Translations under genes and position numbers: made by a program
DNA from: Punctularia strigosozonata HHB-11173 SS5
Lineage: Eukaryota > Basidiomycota > Agaricomycetes > Corticiales > Punctulariaceae
Length of the DNA stretch: 64,000 bases
NCBI RefSeq assembly: GCF_000264995.1
Contig: NW_006767439.1
Span: 1,068,771-1,132,770 of the forward strand
Reading direction: 5' to 3'
Part shown: piece after piece, positions 58,426-64,000 of the stretch
Position numbering within the stretch: position 1 is the stretch's first letter
Layout: each line of letters opens with the position of its first letter
Notes under the pieces: model-generated
The model's input: only the letters and a program-made list of their open reading frames with translations
Told to the model about the DNA's origin: nothing
Databases searched by the model: none

Positions 58426-61400
58426 AAGAATCCCGAGCGTTCCCAGCCGGTTACGCTCGCGGCATCCGGACGGAATGGCGAAAACCATCATCCGAAGTCC
58501 GTCCGTCCGAGTGAGGATGAAACAAACACGACATGCCACGGCTTCTGCCATACAGTCAGTTATCTGCTTGATCAGTTTCATGGAACGTCGCTCACGAGGA
58601 TTCGATAGGCGTGCCGATTACTACCGTAGCTCCCAGTCTCCGTTTCCCAGGAACCGAAGTTGCGCCGTGGGACTCTTTATCGCGGTGAGATGAATGCACG
58701 CGTACACAGTTTGCCGTTTGACTCCGTTCGTGTAGTTATATGGCCACCTTGTACCTATGAATTTAGTGAATGCATGTTCGTAGCCGAACATTCGTCAGTG
58801 GACGTGAGGACTGTAAATGAATCTCTGCGGATACCGTTTAGGTATGAGAACGACGAGCGACTAAGGCGTGGTGGCAGTTGCAGAGCGAATGGGTATGCTC
58901 TTGCTCTACAAGCAGATTAGACAGATCTGGCGCAATTCCGAGTCCGCGGAGCGTGATAAATGAGCTTGGACAGAGTCAAGACAGTACATGCATGCACAGG
59001 ACGCAGCTTGTACATCGCGCGTGGCATTGGCGATGCCTAGGAAGGTGATAGTATATCCTGACCCTGATTGACCCCATATGGAAGGTGAAAGGGATTAGAC
59101 TGCTGCGGGCGAGGTCCAGAACGAGCGTTCCAAGATATATCAGTCTCTCAGAAGATTATTGGCTGAAAAAGCATGCGAGAAGGAGCCAAGAAATGAGATG
59201 GTTGATGTGCCACAGAGTGAGCAACGTATGATACCGTGTCGGACACGGTATTATACCACCTCGATTAGGTCTTCGGCATTAGTGTTAATTCACCTGATCT
59301 CTGGGCTCTCACGTGTATGACGTGGCCATCCTCAGGCTGTATCGTTCACTCGTTGTCAGTGACCACCGGCACCTCACATGAACGCAACTATGCATACCAC
59401 GACCCTCAGTGTTGTCATCGCATCACCAGGACATTGCAAAGTACTGCAGCGCGGTCATTCGCCACAATCCCTGAGAAATGGGAACGTAGACCCCCGTCCC
59501 GCGGCATGGCAAAAATGAACATCCGTATGTTCAGAGAGAAAGAAGGACGGGATGGTCCAGGAACGCTGAGATCCGCCGGCGCAACGCATCGCCTGGAGCG
59601 CCTCGTTTGGATATTGACTTTGAACTCATGTGCCCTGAGAGCGAGAACTCGTGATCCCAAACACGATCGACCCGGGTGCCGGCCGTTGCGTGGCATTCAA
59701 TAAGCTTCCGATCCAATACCAGCTTCGGCGGCGAGCTGTGCCGCGTTAATAGCTTTGCTGCAGGTGAGGGAGTCGGGGACGCTGAGAAAGAGAGAGAGAA
59801 TTGGTGGCGTATGTCCGACTCGGAGCAGAGTACATAGATCTGGAAGATTTCGGTCGCGATTTGCCTCCGTAACGGAGCGATCTGGTGGCTGTGGGACGTT
59901 CGTGCCTTCCTGATTCTGGATGATTGATTGATTCAGTCACTCACTCATCCGTAACCGCTGGAAGGCGTGGTCCGGAATAATGCGGGTCAAGGAGAGGCCT
60001 ATACGGGCGTCAACGAGCGCAGTGACTGCGTCAGTACGATGCGGATATGATGTATCACTTTACTTACTTGTCGGCGTGCTGTGTTGATACACCATACATC
60101 CCAGCGCGGTCCGACATACACAGCTTCACTGATATACGTCGCTCTGTGAGACCGTCCCCGACTCCTCGTCCGAGTAATGATGGAATATTATCCAATGCCC
60201 ACGCCCATGAACCCAGACCTTTAGGTACTCAGGCACGTCGATATGGAACGGGTCTGCGGAGATCGTGGCTGGTCCGATGTCTTCCTGCCGCCGGGATCAG
60301 GTCATCAGGAGTGTGGGTCGAGTACACGTATGTATGGGTCGAAGATCAGAGAAGGAGTGCCATCCTTACACTGACAGAGTGCTCGCGGAGAGCTCGGCGA
60401 CGCTCCGAGCATGACGGAGATCGTTATATGAGATCGTTGGTCATGCGGCATCGCTCTGTATTGTTGGTCCGCGCGGGACGGAGGAGAGGGGGGCACAGCT
60501 TGCGTGAGCGAATGCCGCACACTCTAGACGTCGCCTGACGGCCCTGGACATCATGTTGTGTCGGAGAACAGCGCGCGGAGATGGCATGGAGGAGGTTATC
60601 CTTGGACTTTGTGGGCGATCGTGTGTCGACCAGAGCAATATCAGAGCACGGCGGATTGGACGAAGGCATGGCGAAACATCATGACGGGCTTGCTGGCGTG
60701 CGTTACAAAGCGTGCGAGCAGTCCAAGCTGATGAAGACAAGATTGCGGGGGCTCGAGCAGAGGATGTTTGCCGAGCTGACGTGTCCGTTACAAGATTCAT
60801 ACCGGCCAAGTCGCGTCAGACCACCACTACGCCTGACGTGAGGCATGGATACGGGTATGGCACGTGAGAATGCAGACGACGCGCACCTATTTGCTACCGA
60901 GTTCGCCAACTTTTGACTATCCCATAACCCAGCTGAACAACTTGCCTCGAATACAGATCGCGAACCGAAGTCTCAGGTTTCTATTTCGTAAATGTAATAA
61001 AAAAACGACTGGTTGAAACAGAGTCAGTAACGAGTTTTTGGAACCTTAGAACGAGCGAGGCCTGAGCGTGCAGCAAGACAAGCAATCGAGACGAGCGTCT
61101 CCCGCCTCCCGACGCCCGACGCCACGCGAGCAAAGCACCGCCATGCTCCTTTTTGGGGCATACAAGCTACCTTTCCGGTAACCACCCCTTCGCGCCCTCG
61201 AAGCCCGCCGCTCGCTCGATCACCAAACGCTCTTCCGGCCTCGGACGACCTTTCAAATTCAGTATTTATCAGTGAATATCTTTTATTCTGATTTTTTGAC
61301 TACCGATCTAGCTTTGGGATCCATCAAATCTTTTCGCATCTTCGCCTATACACCTTCCTACTCGCTTTACACATGAAAACTGTTGCTTACACTCATCCTG

Positions 61401-62636
61401 ATGTCGAACCTTAGTTTAAGATTTTAACAACTAGGCGAGACTGTAAGACCCCTATGGGTTCCTCCAGGACTCGATTTTCTCGGACCCAACTACGCACTTT
61501 CACCTATCTAGAGCGCATTTTAATGCACATCAAAGAGGGCTGGAGGCCCTCACATACATGGCATCTTCTTTTTGCCATGGCGCTTGGTTGTAACTGTGAG
61601 ATCCTATCTTTGATTTGCCCGAAGTCTGACATGATTTGTCAGAAAGTTTTTGACATCGTTATTCCTGTTAGGAAAGCACTCATCACAGCTCAAAGAACTC
61701 GTTTGTAACGCGCCCCGTACTTTGAAATCATAAACGGGGCTATGTTATCTATTTTCATCGTAGTGAGTTTACCTGTTCCAAGTCGAATGTGTTCTGCCTT
61801 TCGTATGGTGAACGTCAATTAACCGTCAATGAACACAGGTGTGTCTCCCCTACCTTGAAGCTTACTGCTCAAAAGAATGCGTCTTCGGGGTTTCTGAGCC
61901 GCATGTTTGCACAAAAGCAACCGTTGCCAGTCATTTGACAGGAGAGATCATAGTGGCGACCCCCGGATCGTGAATCGTGATTCATTTATTACATGTCCGT
62001 GTCGTCACAACTGCTTCCGGGCCTTCGACATGATAGAAGACGTGAACCGGAGCGCACTTCGCCTAGCCAATTCCCAGGAGCAGACGCTCCTGTTCGGATC
62101 GTGGTCGAATGTATTGCATCCCGGAAGGCAAGCTCAGCCAATGCTCAGCGGACTCCGGAGCGGAACGTTCAGGGAGACGAACAAGCCGCCGCCCCGGCCG
62201 ACGGTCGCAGTGGCACAGCCGCGCAAAGCCGATTGGGCGGCGCACGCGAAGCGCAGGCGGACGACGTAGACGTGACGTCATGGCAGCCGCCCAAAGCGGC
62301 AGGACCCTCTTTTTCGCCAGAAGAGATCCGAAGGGGGGGGCTCATCGTAACGCGTTACACAACCTGCCGCGTTCGTTTTCTCTTGTGGAGCCCCGACCTC
62401 TTGCGATTGTGCGGACGTTGTCACGGCCAGAGAGCCTCGCACTCGCACTCGTACACGCACAAACCACCACTCGTCGTCGTCGTCTCGCCCAGCGACCGCG
62501 ACCCCGCTGCGGCTTACACCAGCAACATACGACCAGCCACGACCAGCGCGCGCGCACCTCCTGCTAATCAGCGCCCCGCGGCAGGCGGAGCTTCTGGATG
62601 TGAATAGCGGCGCGTCCCGCCGTACACAGCAGCGCC
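58426..62636. other. 4.2 kb gene-poor region with AT-rich island
   Basis: No gene recognised. From about 61250 to 61900 the DNA is clearly AT-richer than its surroundings and holds an 84-codon frame (61454-61708) with no known relatives. From about 62000 on the DNA is GC-rich again and forms the upstream region of the RRM gene. Confidence 0.4.
62273..62280 (+). promoter_or_regulatory. CRE-like palindrome upstream of the RRM gene
   Basis: TGACGTCA, the full palindrome bound by ATF/CREB bZIP factors, lies about 360 bases upstream of the start at 62637. An inverted CCAAT box (ATTGG) is at about 62232. Function is inferred from the motif only. Confidence 0.4.
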
Positions 62637-64000
62637 ATGGCCTTATTCGCAGTGCGTCTCACCGTCTCCGGGCGCCTCGCCGATCCATCGCTGAACGTAA
62701 CACCAGGACCACTCGTCGCGACCCGCACCCGACTACCCCACCACCACCACCACCAACAATAACAACCACACCCACCCGTCGCTGCCGTTATCGTCATCAC
62801 CACTAGGCCAACCCCCACCTCAGACCACGCACGCGATCCTGAACACGACTAATCCCGCTCTGTCGCGTCCGGGCAGCAGCGGCATCGGAGCAGGAGCGGG
62901 AGCGCTCTTGACCGCCGCCTCGCCCGCGCCCTCGCGCCCGCCGCCGACGGACGACGACATCGAGGCCGTCATCCAGATGGCGACCGCGTCGCACATGTCC
63001 TCGCCCGGCGCGCCTATGCGCGACACCCGCACGCAGCTGTTCGTGGGCAACGTGAGTTATCCTCCTTCCTCTTCCTCCTCCCTTCCTTTCTCTTTCCCTT
63101 CTCTTCCTCTCGGATGTCTTTATTTCTTGTTTCTCGTCGGATCGGGGCGGGGCTGTATGCGCTTTGGGTGATTGGTGGATGGGGTATGCGAGATCGTGGA
63201 TCGCAGGCTCCCTCCGAATCGAATCGGGACAAGGCGAATCGACACTTCCGTCCATTTTCACCCATACATCAGGAAAAATCGGACTATCGAAAGAGTCGCT
63301 TATTGGGTACCGAAACCCTCTAAAGCTACTAAATGAGCACGTTTTAGTACGTTTTAGGAGGTTTTTATCAATTCCGGTTTTTCCTGATGTATCCCTGCTC
63401 TGACTTCTTGAGACTGACACGAACCCCGATGACCCCCCCTCTAGCTCCCCTACCGCGTCCGCTGGCAAGACCTCAAAGACCTCTTCCGCAAAGCCGGCAC
63501 CGTCCTCCGCGCCGACGTCTCCCTCGGGCCGGATAACCGCTCCAGGGGGTACGGCACCGTCCTCCTCGCCTCCGCGGAAGACGCCGGGCGCGCGATCGAC
63601 ATGTTTAACGGGTACTCGTGGCAGACGAGGGTGTTGGAGGTCAGGCCGGATCGGCTCGGGGAGGGCGCGGATCCGTTGAGCGCGGTGGGGAGCGGGATGG
63701 GAGGGGTGGGGACGCCGATAGGGGGAGGGGCGGGGACGCCGTTGGGAGGGGCCGTTGGAGCGTTGGGAGGGGCCGTTGGAGCGTTGGGAGGTGGTGTTGG
63801 AGCTTTGGGAGGGGCCGTTGGAGCGTTGGGAGGGGCCGTTGGAGCGTTGGGAGGTGGTGTTGGAGCTTTGGGAGGTATGGGGTTGGGGACGCCGTTGGGC
63901 GGGCATGGTCATTCGTTGGGCGAGCTCGGCCAGGGATCGTCGAGGCCCGGGAGCAGCGCGGGCGGGTTGGGACCCGGACCCGCGCCGGGTCCGCCGAGTC
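62637..64000 (+). CDS. RRM RNA-binding protein, 5' part, runs off the window
   Basis: Three exons are visible (62637-62651, 62707-63051, 63445-64000 onward), giving 305 aa before the window ends. The first exon codes only for MALFA. Residues 6-110 are low-complexity (Thr/Asn/His runs, then Pro/Ser/Ala). One RRM follows: RNP2 is split by intron 2 (LFVGN, then LPYRVRW) and RNP1 is RGYGTVLL at about 155-162, ending near VLEVRPDRL. After it comes a Gly/Val/Ala/Leu repeat (224-265) and more Gly/Pro-rich sequence. It probably binds mRNA in nucleus or cytoplasm; more RRMs may follow outside the window. Intron 2 (393 nt) carries a MITE-like insertion. Confidence 0.8.
63264..63392. mobile_element. MITE-like element inside the RRM gene intron
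   Basis: Inverted ends of 20 bases, ATACATCAGGAAAAATCGGA at 63264-63283 and the reverse complement (one mismatch) at 63373-63392, enclose an AT-rich interior without coding capacity. Both sides are flanked by CCC, a possible 3-bp target duplication. The element is 129 bp long. It could instead be a simple stem-loop; other genomic copies would settle it. Confidence 0.5.
63754..63879 (+). repeat. Six 21-bp coding repeats in two 63-bp blocks
   Basis: Six units of 21 bp (first unit GTTGGAGCGTTGGGAGGGGC plus C) code for VGALGGA/VGALGGG. Units 1-3 (63754-63816) and units 4-6 (63817-63879) are the same except for the last few bases, showing a recent duplication of a 63-bp block. The reading frame is kept. 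Confidence 0.9.

Overview
This window reads as nuclear DNA of a basidiomycete, most likely an Agaricomycete (a polypore-type wood-decay fungus is my guess). Genes are split by many short GT-AG introns of about 50-65 nt. The gene content also fits: a fungal sesquiterpene synthase, a GH30 glucanase, an eEF1Bgamma-class glutathione transferase, basidiomycete F-box/LRR-like genes and a small DUF6593-like family. I found no rRNA, convincing tRNA, CRISPR or prokaryotic features.

Layout, left to right. 0-2.1 kb holds a decayed F-box gene on the minus strand, cut off beside a short dispersed repeat. 2.6-5.4 kb is KGD2 (2-oxoglutarate dehydrogenase E2). 7.6-9.0 kb is a disordered protein ending in an EDC1/PNRC-type decapping motif, followed by about 2.3 kb of pyrimidine-rich DNA. 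12.8-14.4 kb is an intact F-box gene. 14.7-16.7 kb (minus) is an unrecognised 573-aa protein, divergent from a 1045-aa UBE3D/IPA1-type protein at 17.6-21.5 kb. 22.8-24.1 kb is a second decayed F-box paralogue. 25.4-26.7 kb encodes a polytopic membrane protein. 27.1-28.0 kb (minus) encodes a secreted protein, divergent from an MFS transporter at 28.7-30.7 kb. 31.5-33.7 kb is a GH30 hydrolase. 35.3-36.1 kb is the first DUF6593-like gene.

The second half contains homoserine dehydrogenase (39.3-40.6 kb) and a divergent histone H2B/H2A pair (40.9-43.6 kb). A 232-base N gap interrupts that pair, and 872 bp of identical sequence lies on both sides of it, which looks like two unmerged contig ends. 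Then come an eEF1Bgamma-type GST (44.1-45.2 kb), a serine carboxypeptidase (45.5-47.5 kb, minus), a gene-poor 4.4 kb stretch, a sesquiterpene synthase (51.9-53.2 kb), three tandem DUF6593-like genes (54.5-58.4 kb), another 4 kb gene-poor stretch, and the 5' part of an RRM protein running off the right edge. That last gene carries a MITE-like insertion in an intron and a Gly-rich tandem repeat.

Housekeeping genes (KGD2, HOM6, histones, UBE3D/IPA1) are interleaved with accessory ones (F-box, DUF6593-like, terpene synthase, secreted proteins). The most unusual item is the DUF6593-like family: four genes with the same three-exon design, an exactly 64-nt middle exon and an SGxNID-type C-terminus, three of them beside the terpene synthase. 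Exon limits were read by eye from splice consensus and reading frame; all total lengths of the main models were checked to be multiples of three.
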